This document shows, piece after piece, positions 22,781 through 29,529 of a stretch of DNA of 35,070 nt. Numbering within the stretch: position 1 is the first letter of the stretch; each line of letters starts with the position of its first letter. Origin of the DNA: a virus; the IMG/VR virus record IMGVR_UViG_3300043425_000986, positions 1 through 35,070 of that record; one strand, given 5' to 3'. A program made the position numbers and the translations under genes. The notes under the pieces are model-generated. The model did no database searches and had not been told where the DNA came from. It was given only the letters and a program-made list of their open reading frames with translations.

Positions 22781-23995
22781 GTGAAATCTAGGAATGGTCT
22801 CGTCGTGTCACTGCACAAGAAGGTCGGAAAGAGCGTCGAGTTGTTCTCGGGATGCGGGGGTCTCGCGCTCGGGCTGTCGTTCGCCGGTTTCGAGCACGAG
22901 CTCCTGGTCGAGCGAGACAAGCATGCCTGCGCGACGCTCTCGCACAACAAGACGAACGGTGATCGGCTCACCGAGAACTGGACGGTCCAGTCGAACGACG
23001 TCCGAGCCGTCGACTGGAAGTCGTTCGCCGGTTCCGTGACCCTCGTGGCGGGCGGCCCTCCCTGCCAGCCGTTCTCTATCGGCGGCAAGGCAGCGGGCAA
23101 TCAGGACGAGCGTGACATGTGGCCCGAGTCCGTCCGCTCGGTGCGCGAGATCGGTCCAACCGCCTTTATCTTCGAGAACGTTCGCGGCCTTCTTCGGCCG
23201 AGGTTCTCGAGCTACGTCGACTGGATTCTGGCTTACCTCTCTAACCCTTCGGTCGTGATGCAGCCGGGCGAAACGCACGCAGACCACATGCAGCGCCTGC
23301 TATCCGTGGATGGGCCGTCCGAGTACGCGGTCCAGCTCGTCGACGTCAACGCAGCGGATTACGGCGCCCCGCAGAAGCGGAAGCGTGTCCTCTTCATCGG
23401 CTTCCGTCGCGATCAGTTCCCTGAAGCGCCGAGGTTTCCTCGTCCCACGCACTCGAACGAGCGGCTGATGTGGGACAAATGGGTGAGCGGTGAGTACTGG
23501 ACGCGCCACGGGCTGCAGCGTCCCGGCGACGATAAGATTCCCGAGATCGAGATGAGGATCGCTTCTCGTCTTCGAGAAAGCCTGATTGAACCCGATGAAC
23601 TGCCATGGCAGACCTGCCGAGACGCGTTCAAGGGCCTCGGCGAGCCTGGCACGCGCCCTGACCTGTCGAACCACTCGCCGCAGCCCGGGGCGCGCTCGTA
23701 CGCCGGACACACCGGAAGCCCGATCGATGAGCCCGCGAAGGCACTCAAGGCGGGCGTCCATGGCGTTCCGGGGGGCGAGAACATGCTGGCGCTCGAAGGC
23801 GGATCCGTTCGCTACTTCTCGATCCGAGAAGCCGCGAGACTGCAGGGCATCCCTGACGGCTATGAGTTCCCGGGGAGCTGGACGGAGTCGATGCGTCAGA
23901 TCGGCAATGCCGTTCCGGTGCACCTGTCGCGCTTCGCGGGCCAGTGGATCGCCGATCAGCTTCGTGGAGTATCGACGCGACGTCGGGCAGCCTGA
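22781..23995 (+). CDS. C5 cytosine DNA methyltransferase
   Basis: 404 residues. Motif I VELFSGCGGLALGLSFAGFE binds SAM. Motif IV GGPPCQPFS has the catalytic Cys. Motif VI FIFENVRG carries the catalytic Glu. Motif VIII APQKRKRVLFIGFR and motif X QIGNAVPVHLS complete the fold, with the target-recognition domain between VIII and IX. GTG 22781 is chosen as start because AGGAGGG lies six bases before it; ATG 22763 is in frame but has no SD. It methylates cytosines at an unknown site and should protect against the endonuclease at 24405-25217. The gene ends inside the 3' end of the convergent vsr. Confidence 0.95.
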   Translation: MKSRNGLVVSLHKKVGKSVELFSGCGGLALGLSFAGFEHELLVERDKHACATLSHNKTNGDRLTENWTVQSNDVRAVDWKSFAGSVTLVAGGPPCQPFSIGGKAAGNQDERDMWPESVRSVREIGPTAFIFENVRGLLRPRFSSYVDWILAYLSNPSVVMQPGETHADHMQRLLSVDGPSEYAVQLVDVNAADYGAPQKRKRVLFIGFRRDQFPEAPRFPRPTHSNERLMWDKWVSGEYWTRHGLQRPGDDKIPEIEMRIASRLRESLIEPDELPWQTCRDAFKGLGEPGTRPDLSNHSPQPGARSYAGHTGSPIDEPAKALKAGVHGVPGGENMLALEGGSVRYFSIREAARLQGIPDGYEFPGSWTESMRQIGNAVPVHLSRFAGQWIADQLRGVSTRRRAA

Positions 23996-24423
23996 AGAGG
24001 CCCGAGGAACGCCTTGATGGCTTCCTCGACCTTCGGTTCGTCGCGGAGTTCGCACTCCCAGACCGTCAGGACGCGCCAGCCGTCAGCGATTAGTCGTTCC
24101 TCGACCGATCTGTCGCGCCGAACGTTCGATGCGAGCTTGTCGATCCAAAATGTCTGATCCGGTCGCGGGCGCTTGTATGTTCCGCAGTCGTGTCCGTGCC
24201 AGAAGCAGCCGTGCAGGAAGATCACGGACCGTCTGCCCGCGAACACGAGGTCAGGTCGACCAGGAAGCTTCTTTCCGTGCAGTCTGTATCGATACCCCAT
24301 CGCCCAGACGAGGCGCCGAAGCTTGAGCTCCGGGGCGGTGTCCTTGCCCCGGATGCGAGACATTCGCTCGCTTCGCTCCTCGACCGTGAGCGTGTCTCGT
24401 CTGGTCAGCTCAGCTTCGTCCAA
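23956..24423 (-). CDS. vsr: Very short patch repair endonuclease (Vsr)
   Basis: 155 residues if started at TTG 24423, the usual Vsr length (E. coli 156); ATG 24363 would remove the conserved VEERSERMSRIRGKDTAPE start. LPGRPDLVFAGRRSVIFLHGCFWHGHDC contains the catalytic Asp and zinc-linked Cys/His cluster; FWIDKLASNVRRD and WRVLTVWECELR follow. Vsr nicks T:G mismatches formed by deamination of 5-methylcytosine, so it belongs with the C5 enzyme. It overlaps the restriction gene by 19 bases on the same strand and the methyltransferase gene tail-to-tail by 40 bases, unlike the same-strand dcm-vsr overlap of E. coli. Confidence 0.92.
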   Translation of the reverse strand: MDEAELTRRDTLTVEERSERMSRIRGKDTAPELKLRRLVWAMGYRYRLHGKKLPGRPDLVFAGRRSVIFLHGCFWHGHDCGTYKRPRPDQTFWIDKLASNVRRDRSVEERLIADGWRVLTVWECELRDEPKVEEAIKAFLGPLQAARRRVDTPRS

Positions 24424-25217
24424 ACCGTGTGTGGCCAAGGGGTGGGGGTCGCTGGATAAAGTATGACCCGGCCGTGAAACAAAGTGACCCGCCAAGCCCT
24501 GGGAGGCAAGGCGGGCAGCATCACCTGGTCGATCAACTGACGCATCGTCAAGTTCGGCGCAGGTATCGAAACCGGACCCTGTCGCTGGTCGATGTGACCA
24601 GTCCGGTAGTGCGCGAACTTCCCGTTGGGTAGCAGGTCGGTCCCGAACCTGAAGTCGTATGGCAGCTTCGACTTCACGAACAGGAGCAATTCCAAAAGGT
24701 TCGTGAATGCCAACGGAACGACCCACGGCAACGGCACGTCGATATCGACTGGGTACTGAACATCAAACGCGGCGGGCGCCTGCCCTTCACGGTTCTGTCC
24801 CGGGTCGTTCGATCCGAACCCGAGGTTCTGCCATGCGAGTGAGCTGCCAGCTCCGTGAACGCCAGCGTAGTGCCTTAAAAGCGCGCTCTCGACGTTTACG
24901 ACGGTGAAGACCATCACCCGGACGGCCTTGAACGAAACGTCACGAGGTCTGAGCCCGACTCGATGTGAGATGTTGTTGAAGTGGCGGCCTAGCCGGTTCC
25001 TGAATCCAGCGTCCGCGTCCGTCTTCCCGACGTACACAGCCTTTCCCTTGTGAAAGAGCGTGTAGACGCCTTGAACGTCCTCCGGCAGCGACTGAACGCG
25101 TTGAGGATGCAGTAGCGCTCGGCTGACCTTGTCGAACTCGAGCGGCAACCGCTCTGTGATCACACGGTTCAAGTCGAGCTCGAACTCCCGGTACCCGGTC
25201 GGTTTCTTCGTAGCCAT
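24405..25217 (-). CDS. GIY-YIG restriction endonuclease, Eco29kI-like
   Basis: 270 residues. GVYTLFHKGKAVYVGKTD (about 50-67) is the GIY-YIG core. FRNRLGRHFNNI gives the catalytic Arg and the following His; VESALLRHY the metal-binding Glu; and WQNLGFGSNDPGQNREG corresponds in layout to the WN-GFG-N-PG-R segment of Eco29kI. About 130 further C-terminal residues have no match I know and may set specificity. Eco29kI cuts CCGCGG and pairs with a C5 methyltransferase, as here, but the target of this enzyme cannot be read from sequence. A promoter TTGCGC (25251-25246), 16 bp, TAGACT (25229-25224) puts transcription start at about the ATG, with no SD: probably leaderless. Confidence 0.85.
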   Translation of the reverse strand: MATKKPTGYREFELDLNRVITERLPLEFDKVSRALLHPQRVQSLPEDVQGVYTLFHKGKAVYVGKTDADAGFRNRLGRHFNNISHRVGLRPRDVSFKAVRVMVFTVVNVESALLRHYAGVHGAGSSLAWQNLGFGSNDPGQNREGQAPAAFDVQYPVDIDVPLPWVVPLAFTNLLELLLFVKSKLPYDFRFGTDLLPNGKFAHYRTGHIDQRQGPVSIPAPNLTMRQLIDQVMLPALPPRAWRVTLFHGRVILYPATPTPWPHTVWTKLS

Positions 25218-25223
25218 CCGAAC

Positions 25224-25251
25224 AGTCTAGCCAGCCAAGTCCGCAGCGCAA
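25224..25251 (-). promoter_or_regulatory. Promoter of the restriction endonuclease gene, probably leaderless
   Basis: TTGCGC (-35) and TAGACT (-10) on the minus strand are 16 bp apart, and the -10 ends seven bases before the ATG at 25217, so the message should begin at or next to the start codon. No SD precedes the ATG. Confidence 0.55.
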
Positions 25252-25337
25252 CTCTTGCCGATCTACTGCTAGCCTGACGGTTTGATTGAATCTATGTCCC
25301 GATCCGAGATCGTAGAAGACAAGGAAATCTGCGTCGT

Positions 25338-25643
25338 ATGTCGAACCCGAACATCCCACCCGGCTGGTCCGCCCTTTCCCGCCGCCTCATCGCAAACATC
25401 GAGGCTCTAGCCGCCGGCCGCCCGTATCGCATCGAGTGGATGGGCGAGAAGTACGGCTCTTTGCGCTGTGACGCATCCGTTCCCGACGACGTGAGGCCTC
25501 TCGCTGACGAGATCATCTCGTTGGCTGAAGAGGCAAGCCTGAGGATCTGCTCGGTGTGCGGCGCAGCCGGGAAGATGCGCGGCGACGAGGACGGCTGGAT
25601 GTACGTCGCCTGTGACGAGCACACGCGGCCGGCGGATCGCTAG
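25338..25643 (+). CDS. Conserved hypothetical protein with zinc-ribbon-like C terminus
   Basis: 101 residues, the only rightward gene in this part; SD AAGGAA before ATG 25338. PPGWSALSRRLIANIEAL, then EKYGSLRCDASVPDDVRPLADEIISLAEEASLRICSVCGAAGKMR and WMYVACDEH, follow a pattern seen in short proteins of many phages and bacteria (W-x-L, KYG-LR, C-x2-CG, C-x2-H). The CxxC and CxEH pairs could bind zinc. Function is not known. Its stop overlaps the convergent stop of the next gene by four bases (CTAG). Confidence 0.75.
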   Translation: MSNPNIPPGWSALSRRLIANIEALAAGRPYRIEWMGEKYGSLRCDASVPDDVRPLADEIISLAEEASLRICSVCGAAGKMRGDEDGWMYVACDEHTRPADR

Positions 25644-26146
25644 CCGAGCGACGAGAAGACCGAGCCGATCGCCCTCCGGTTGATCTGTACCCGGCAGGCC
25701 GCGACGATTTCGGCCAGGCGTTCGCCGTCCACTAGATCGACAATGGACTCGTCAATCCCGTTGATGTCTGCGTAAGCGACGGCCACGAGCTGGTCCGGTA
25801 TCGAGCGAACGCACAGGCGCAGCCGGGCTTTGTCCTGATCGTCAGGTTCGATGTAGCTGTAAAGCCTTTGGGACAGAAGACAGATCAACAGCTTGGCGAG
25901 GTGTCCGTCCTCTCGTGCCTTCGCTACCCAGCGGACGAACAGCAGGATCTCGCGCGCGACGCGCTCGTTGTCGTCGTCCCAATTTTCCTGGCCGTACCCG
26001 GCGGCTACGATCTCGATCCTCGACTCGATGGCCGACAGCGCGCGACGGTCCGACTCGATCATCGCGCCGAGATCCTCGGCGTGTGCGAGTAGGTCCGCCC
26101 AGGTCCTGCAGCGCTGGAGGATCGTCTCTATCGACTGTTCAGACAT
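25640..26146 (-). CDS. Tandem paralogue A (third of three), unknown family
   Basis: 168 residues from ATG 26146, which overlaps the stop of paralogue B by eight bases (ATGTCTGA); an upstream in-frame start at 26197 is less likely. Helical. TWADLLAHAEDLGAMIESDRRALSAIESRIE (about 11-41) aligns with TPTDLLMHETSLVALLSSDRTGVLQAIKEVR of copy C. The C terminus VAACRVQINRRAIGSVFSSL aligns with the ends of B and C. No catalytic motif, signal or membrane segment is seen. Transcribed C-B-A from a common start, probably as a multi-subunit set. Confidence 0.75.
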   Translation of the reverse strand: MSEQSIETILQRCRTWADLLAHAEDLGAMIESDRRALSAIESRIEIVAAGYGQENWDDDNERVAREILLFVRWVAKAREDGHLAKLLICLLSQRLYSYIEPDDQDKARLRLCVRSIPDQLVAVAYADINGIDESIVDLVDGERLAEIVAACRVQINRRAIGSVFSSLG

Positions 26147-26609
26147 TGCCGAGCACCGACGAGATGACTTGGTCGATCTCGCGGCGGGCGAGAACACATT
26201 GGCAGTACGCCGTCGATCGGGCGTGAAGGTCCGGGGCGGGAAGCCGGTTGATCGCGTTGATGCATCGCTTGGGCATCAGCTCGAGCGCGAGTACGTGAAG
26301 CGCCTCCAGGTACTTCCCCGATCGCTTGCTTTCGCCGAACGAAGTGACGAGAAGCATCGTGAGCAGCTCGTCGTCGTCGCCCGTGTAGATCTCGGCGATC
26401 CAGCGCAAGCCCGAGATCACGCGGCGATGTTCCTCGACGCCCTGCATGTCCTTGCGTCCGACTGTCTCACGAGGACCCGGGATGCCGTCGTGTATCGCAC
26501 CGACGGCATCGAGAAACGCCTCGGGGTCCTGCTCGATCAGTCGCGCGATCTTTTCGGCGGAGAGCTTAACGCTCGACCAGGAATTGACGTGAAAGATGAA
26601 AGAAGTCAT
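26139..26609 (-). CDS. Tandem paralogue B (second of three), unknown family
   Basis: 156 residues from ATG 26609, overlapping copy C by 44 bases; CGGAG lies about 14 bases upstream. SWSSVKLSAEKIARLIEQDPEAFLDAVGAI (10-39), then RVISGLRWIAEIYTGDDDELLTMLLV, align with the same regions of A and C. The C-terminal segment LMPKRCINAINRLPAPDLHARSTAYCQCVLARREIDQVISSVL aligns clearly with MDPVRSINLMRDRDPDGLAASIDQCQSLISKALFRSVF of C. A long overlap between paralogues indicates old, stable duplication rather than a recent repeat. Function unknown. Confidence 0.75.
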   Translation of the reverse strand: MTSFIFHVNSWSSVKLSAEKIARLIEQDPEAFLDAVGAIHDGIPGPRETVGRKDMQGVEEHRRVISGLRWIAEIYTGDDDELLTMLLVTSFGESKRSGKYLEALHVLALELMPKRCINAINRLPAPDLHARSTAYCQCVLARREIDQVISSVLGNV

Positions 26610-27024
26610 CTGGGAACACGCTCCGGAAGAGGGCCTTCGAGATCAGGGATTGGCATTGATCGATTGATGCTGCGAGACCGTCCGGGTCTCTGTCTCGCAT
26701 CAAGTTGATCGACCTGACCGGGTCCATCGCGATGCCGATCTCGTGAACCACGAGGCGTGGCGCGATGTTGCTCGAGTTTCCGGTGAGGTTGAGGAACGCG
26801 AACCACGCGTCATCCCCGAGCTCGTACGCATTGATCAGCGCCTCGATGAGCGACAGGATCGCGCGCCCTTCCCACTGCTCGCTCGGGTCGTTGCGTACCT
26901 CCTTGATCGCCTGGAGAACCCCCGTTCGATCACTGGAGAGCAGCGCGACGAGGCTCGTCTCGTGCATGAGAAGGTCGGTCGGCGTTCGGATCCTTCTGAT
27001 CAGCTCGAACGTGTCGTCCGTCAT
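26566..27024 (-). CDS. Tandem paralogue C (first of three), unknown family
   Basis: 152 residues from ATG 27024, chosen because GGAGG sits five bases upstream; an in-frame GTG at 27039 is disfavoured. Blocks shared with A and B: TPTDLLMHETSLVALLSSDRTGVLQAIKEVR (about 13-43), ILSLIEALINAYELGDDAWFAFLNL and MDPVRSINLMRDRDPDGLAASIDQCQSLISKALFRSVF. Mostly alpha-helical, slightly acidic and with no recognised domain. A GATAG dyad (27054-27067) lies in its promoter. First gene of a three-gene unit that ends against the rightward gene at 25338. Confidence 0.75.
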   Translation of the reverse strand: MTDDTFELIRRIRTPTDLLMHETSLVALLSSDRTGVLQAIKEVRNDPSEQWEGRAILSLIEALINAYELGDDAWFAFLNLTGNSSNIAPRLVVHEIGIAMDPVRSINLMRDRDPDGLAASIDQCQSLISKALFRSVFPDDFFHLSRQFLVER

Positions 27025-27053
27025 CGCGTCCTCCGTCACATCGGAAGCGCAGG

Positions 27054-27067
27054 CTATCGTCGGATAG
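27054..27067. promoter_or_regulatory. GATAG palindrome upstream of the paralogue triplet
   Basis: CTATC (27054-27058), GTCG, GATAG (27063-27067): a perfect dyad of the GATAG half of the phage-wide GATAGTC motif, 30 bases upstream of the first paralogue. Suggests that the triplet is under the same control as phage promoters. Confidence 0.5.
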
Positions 27068-27123
27068 TGTGGGACACCAGGCCTTTACATGCTAGTTGGC
27101 ATAGATGCAACGCTGCCCGATGC

Positions 27124-27168
27124 GTTACTGGATGGCATGAAAACGCCCGGCAAATGCCGGGCAGTAAC
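27124..27168 (-). terminator. Terminator after the HNH gene
   Basis: On the minus strand GCCCGGCA and TGCCGGGC (27162-27145) form a perfect stem with a two-base loop, followed by G and TTTT. An outer pair, GTTACTG (27124-27130) and CAGTAAC (27162-27168), could extend the structure. It separates the HNH gene from the paralogue promoter. Confidence 0.8.
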
Positions 27169-27191
27169 GGGGGGATGAAGGCCCCGAGTGA

Positions 27192-27803
27192 TCAGGCGAC
27201 TTTCGCGTCGTACGTGTACATATCCGGAAAGTGCGCCTCGATCCACGTCCAATAGACCTCGAAACTCGGGAAAAGCCGGCTTCCCTTCGCCTGGTTCACG
27301 TAGTCCGGGATCACGTTCAGATTCCCCGGCGTGTGCAGCCCACACGCGACCTGCATTCTCTCGCCGCCGTCAGTCCTCTCGTTCGCGACAATCGGGACGA
27401 AGTGATCGACGACCCAGGGCTCGCCTGTCAGACGTGTGAACCTGCGCGCCGTGACGTACGCGACCGCCAGCTCGTGCCTCTGCTCTTTCGTCATCGAAAC
27501 AGTCGCCAGCTTCTTGCGCAGCCTCCTCATCCCCTGGCTTGCCGCCACGATCGCGCTGTAGTGCTCTGGATGGTTCTCGCGCCACCGACGCACTGCCTCA
27601 CGGTTTCGCTCGGGATACAGCGCCCGGATCTGTCTCTCGGCCTCGGCTCGGCAGGGCTTGCATCGAGACATCAGCTTTCCTTTCGTCGCCGTGAAATTCG
27701 ACTTCGAGACAAACGTCCCGCACCCCGTGCAGTACTTGACGCGTGCGACTACAGCGTTTGCGACGAGGGCGGACCGGATCAGTTCTTTTGTTAGCGTTGA
27801 CAT
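27192..27803 (-). CDS. HNH-type endonuclease with N-terminal zinc finger
   Basis: 203 residues, SD GGAGA before ATG 27803. YCTGCGTFVSKSNF and SRCKPCRAEAERQIRAL (about 24-60) form a CxxC...CxxC zinc ribbon. A basic helical middle follows. The HNH-like core is WVVDHFVPIVANERTDGGERMQVACGLHTPGNLNVIPDYVNQAKGSRLFPSF: DH in the first strand, CGLHTPGNL, then N-V-I-P and N-x2-K. This organisation is common in phage and restriction-associated HNH proteins. It may be a homing-type or packaging-related nuclease. It lies in the accessory region, so a role in inter-phage competition or restriction is possible. Confidence 0.82.
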   Translation of the reverse strand: MSTLTKELIRSALVANAVVARVKYCTGCGTFVSKSNFTATKGKLMSRCKPCRAEAERQIRALYPERNREAVRRWRENHPEHYSAIVAASQGMRRLRKKLATVSMTKEQRHELAVAYVTARRFTRLTGEPWVVDHFVPIVANERTDGGERMQVACGLHTPGNLNVIPDYVNQAKGSRLFPSFEVYWTWIEAHFPDMYTYDAKVA

Positions 27804-27837
27804 CGTTGTCTCCTCAGTTTGTGGATGGGTTGTTGAA

Positions 27838-28494
27838 TCAAAGGCCGTAGAAGAATTCGGAGCGCAGCCTCTCTGGGGTGGTCCTGTAGATCTCCTCGAG
27901 ACCGTGCTTGACGGTTAGCAGTCGCTCCAGCGGCTCGGCCTGGACGTGCGGGTCGCGGCCGAACATCGCGTCGATGCAGCGGCGCGTGTACAGCAGGGCC
28001 TCGTGCGGGGTTCGGCCCCAGCCGATCAGGACCTCCTGGTCTCCGGCGGCGAAGTCCCAGAAAACGAAGAACGAAGCGTCTCGAACGGCGACCGGCGGCG
28101 GGATGAGCTTGTGTATGTCGCGGTCCTCGGCTTTCTTGTGGACCGGGCGCGATCTGTAGGCCTCGAGGATCCGGGCGCACCAGCGGAGGTCCTCGGCGAC
28201 CTCTGCGGCGTCGCGGTCGACGCCGAATGTGAATCGGGCGCGCTTTTGCTCGTTTCCGTCGAGGTCGGCCTCGCCGCTGGCTTTGATCCGCCCCTCAAGC
28301 TCGATGTCTTTCCAGGCCGTCGCCGTCGGGTTGCCGTGGCCGGATTCGAGCGTCGAGTCGTCGAGCTCGACGAGGATGTACGTGTCGCCGCGCGCGTGTG
28401 CGTCCGCTTGCCAGCGCTCGACGTCGGCGGTCGTCACGGCCGACAGGTCGTCGATTGCGGCGGATCTGCTGGATCGGATGGATGGAATGTGCAT
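27838..28494 (-). CDS. Unknown 218-residue accessory protein
   Basis: ATG 28494 follows a short leader carrying GATAGTC on the minus strand and a second GATAG. The protein is charged: residues 28-45 (WQADAHARGDTYILVELD), a possible beta segment (ASFFVFWDFAAGDQEVLIGWGRTPHEALLYTRRCIDAMFG, about 140-180) and a helical C terminus. No recognised motif. Two features recur in the next upstream gene (28561-29169): a short DGDGEVVL/GDQEVLIGW-like strand and PERAAEAL/DAAEVAEDL-like helices, hinting at distant kinship, unproven. Function unknown. Confidence 0.65.
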   Translation of the reverse strand: MHIPSIRSSRSAAIDDLSAVTTADVERWQADAHARGDTYILVELDDSTLESGHGNPTATAWKDIELEGRIKASGEADLDGNEQKRARFTFGVDRDAAEVAEDLRWCARILEAYRSRPVHKKAEDRDIHKLIPPPVAVRDASFFVFWDFAAGDQEVLIGWGRTPHEALLYTRRCIDAMFGRDPHVQAEPLERLLTVKHGLEEIYRTTPERLRSEFFYGL

Positions 28495-28496
28495 TT

Positions 28497-28514
28497 TTGC
28501 TATCCGTGACTATC
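28497..28514 (-). promoter_or_regulatory. GATAGTC operator-like site before the 218-residue gene
   Basis: On the minus strand the leader reads GATAGTCACGGATAG: one full heptamer (28514-28508) and a second GATAG half one helical turn later (ten bases), ending close to the ATG at 28494. A convincing -10/-35 pair was not found. Confidence 0.5.
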
Positions 28515-28524
28515 TTGTGTATCG

Positions 28525-28553
28525 GAAAAATTGCCCGCCGCGTGGGGCGGGCA
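28525..28553 (-). terminator. Terminator between the two accessory genes
   Basis: Minus strand: TGCCCGCC and GGCGGGCA form a perfect stem (28553-28532) around a six-base loop, followed by ATTTTT. It ends the transcript of the acidic-protein gene, so the 218-residue gene needs its own promoter. Confidence 0.82.
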
Positions 28554-28560
28554 TTGATCA

Positions 28561-29169
28561 TTAGTTATAGCGTCCTTCGGCGAATTTGAAAGGGCAGTTC
28601 AGCTTTTTGCTTGTGTTTGCCTTCAGGTCGTAGACCTCTATCCATCCTTCGTCCACTTCGTCCATCCGCCCGTTGTTCGCCGCATCGATGAACATATTTT
28701 TCACGATCTCGATCCGCGCGTCGTTGATAGCCGCCTCTTCAGTGCCCGCCTCAGACAAAACAACCTCCCCGTCACCGTCGCTCCAGAGCACACGGAACGC
28801 GGGCTCTCCTTCAAATCCAGACGGCTGGAGATTTCTTGTCTCGTAGATCGAGTCCTCGATCGTCGCCTTCGCCGAGCCGATCCTCAGCGCCTCCGCCGCA
28901 CGTTCAGGATCAGCATCGACGCCGATCCATGCGCGCCCGACGCTCAGGTCGACCGCGATAGTTTTTGTGTCCCACTCTTTTTCCGGATGGTACATATCGA
29001 ACGCGCGAACTTCTTCGAGTCCGTCGTCCGACAGGAAAATCTCCATCCCGTCGGTTTCATTGTCTTCGTCGTGGTCTCGTCCCATTCCGTAGCCCGAGAC
29101 ACGGATTGCATCCTGCAGCTCTTCGATATAGTCTGCAGTCACGTTGAAGCATGTAGTGCGTTTATTCAT
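28561..29169 (-). CDS. Very acidic protein, possible DNA mimic
   Basis: 202 residues from ATG 29169, chosen because GGAG lies six bases upstream; the frame is open further but lacks SD. By my count about 45 Asp/Glu against about 22 Lys/Arg, with clusters such as GRDHDEDNETDGMEIFLSDDG and NGRMDEVDEGWIEVYD. Alternating strand/helix pattern. No family recognised. Highly acidic small phage proteins next to int are sometimes anti-restriction DNA mimics (Ocr, ArdA types), but no sequence similarity to those is visible, so this is a suggestion only. It precedes a terminator and follows a repeat-rich promoter. Confidence 0.65.
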   Translation of the reverse strand: MNKRTTCFNVTADYIEELQDAIRVSGYGMGRDHDEDNETDGMEIFLSDDGLEEVRAFDMYHPEKEWDTKTIAVDLSVGRAWIGVDADPERAAEALRIGSAKATIEDSIYETRNLQPSGFEGEPAFRVLWSDGDGEVVLSEAGTEEAAINDARIEIVKNMFIDAANNGRMDEVDEGWIEVYDLKANTSKKLNCPFKFAEGRYN

Positions 29170-29414
29170 TTGAAACTCCGTCATATTCAGGTTTGGTTTT
29201 TTAGCGCCTTGTTTGTTTAGCGCATGTGTCAATAATGCCCTGGATTTTTGCGCTTGTGTTGTACTCACGCCACGCGACGCAAGCTTCAATATCTCCGAGT
29301 TAATGCTCTGCCAAACCTCTAATTAAGAAGTAGAGACGCAAGGCAAATGACAGAGGGACGATTCGTCTTTCTGCGAGACAAGAACACGAGGTCATTCAGT
29401 AGCAACAGGCTGAC

Positions 29415-29451
29415 GAACGGTCGGTTCTGACCGACGAACGGTCGGTTCCGG
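29415..29451. repeat. 37-bp intergenic element, copy 1
   Basis: Contains CGAACGGTCGGTTC twice; 32 of 37 bases match 33613-33649. Includes a small dyad, ACCGAC and GTCGGT, around GAACG. Confidence 0.7.
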
Positions 29452-29503
29452 AGGCCGCCAGATCGGTCCGGGCCGCTTGTGTATATATGTATTACGCGCG
29501 CGG

Positions 29504-29523
29504 GCGTACGCGCGCGCGTACGC
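29504..29523. repeat. Perfect 20-bp CG-alternating palindrome after int
   Basis: GCGTACGCGCGCGCGTACGC is its own reverse complement and lies 6 bases past the integrase stop, within about 35 bases of alternating purine-pyrimidine sequence. It can form a hairpin, cruciform or Z-DNA. There is no T run, so it is not a typical terminator. Confidence 0.75.
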
Positions 29524-29529
29524 GTGGGG

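Larger units (their letters stand above)
29170..29529. other. 360-base intergenic region: promoter repeats, 37-bp element, CG palindrome
   Basis: No convincing gene. Contents from left to right: the promoter of the acidic-protein gene with a minus-strand TTGACA (29232-29227) and three GCGC-plus-A-run elements (TTAGCGC at 29201 and 29217, TTTTTGCGC at about 29245); an ordinary stretch; a 37-bp element (29415-29451) that recurs near the origin; a TATATA segment; then alternating CG sequence with a perfect palindrome (29504-29523) against the integrase stop. Confidence 0.6.

Noticed and set aside
24424-24726. Longer N terminus for Vsr
   Set aside because: It lies antiparallel in reading sense over the endonuclease coding region and exceeds the usual Vsr length.
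22431-25217. Avoidance of CCGCGG in the genome as evidence for restriction specificity
   Set aside because: I located at least five sites but did not make a full count, so neither avoidance nor its absence can be claimed.
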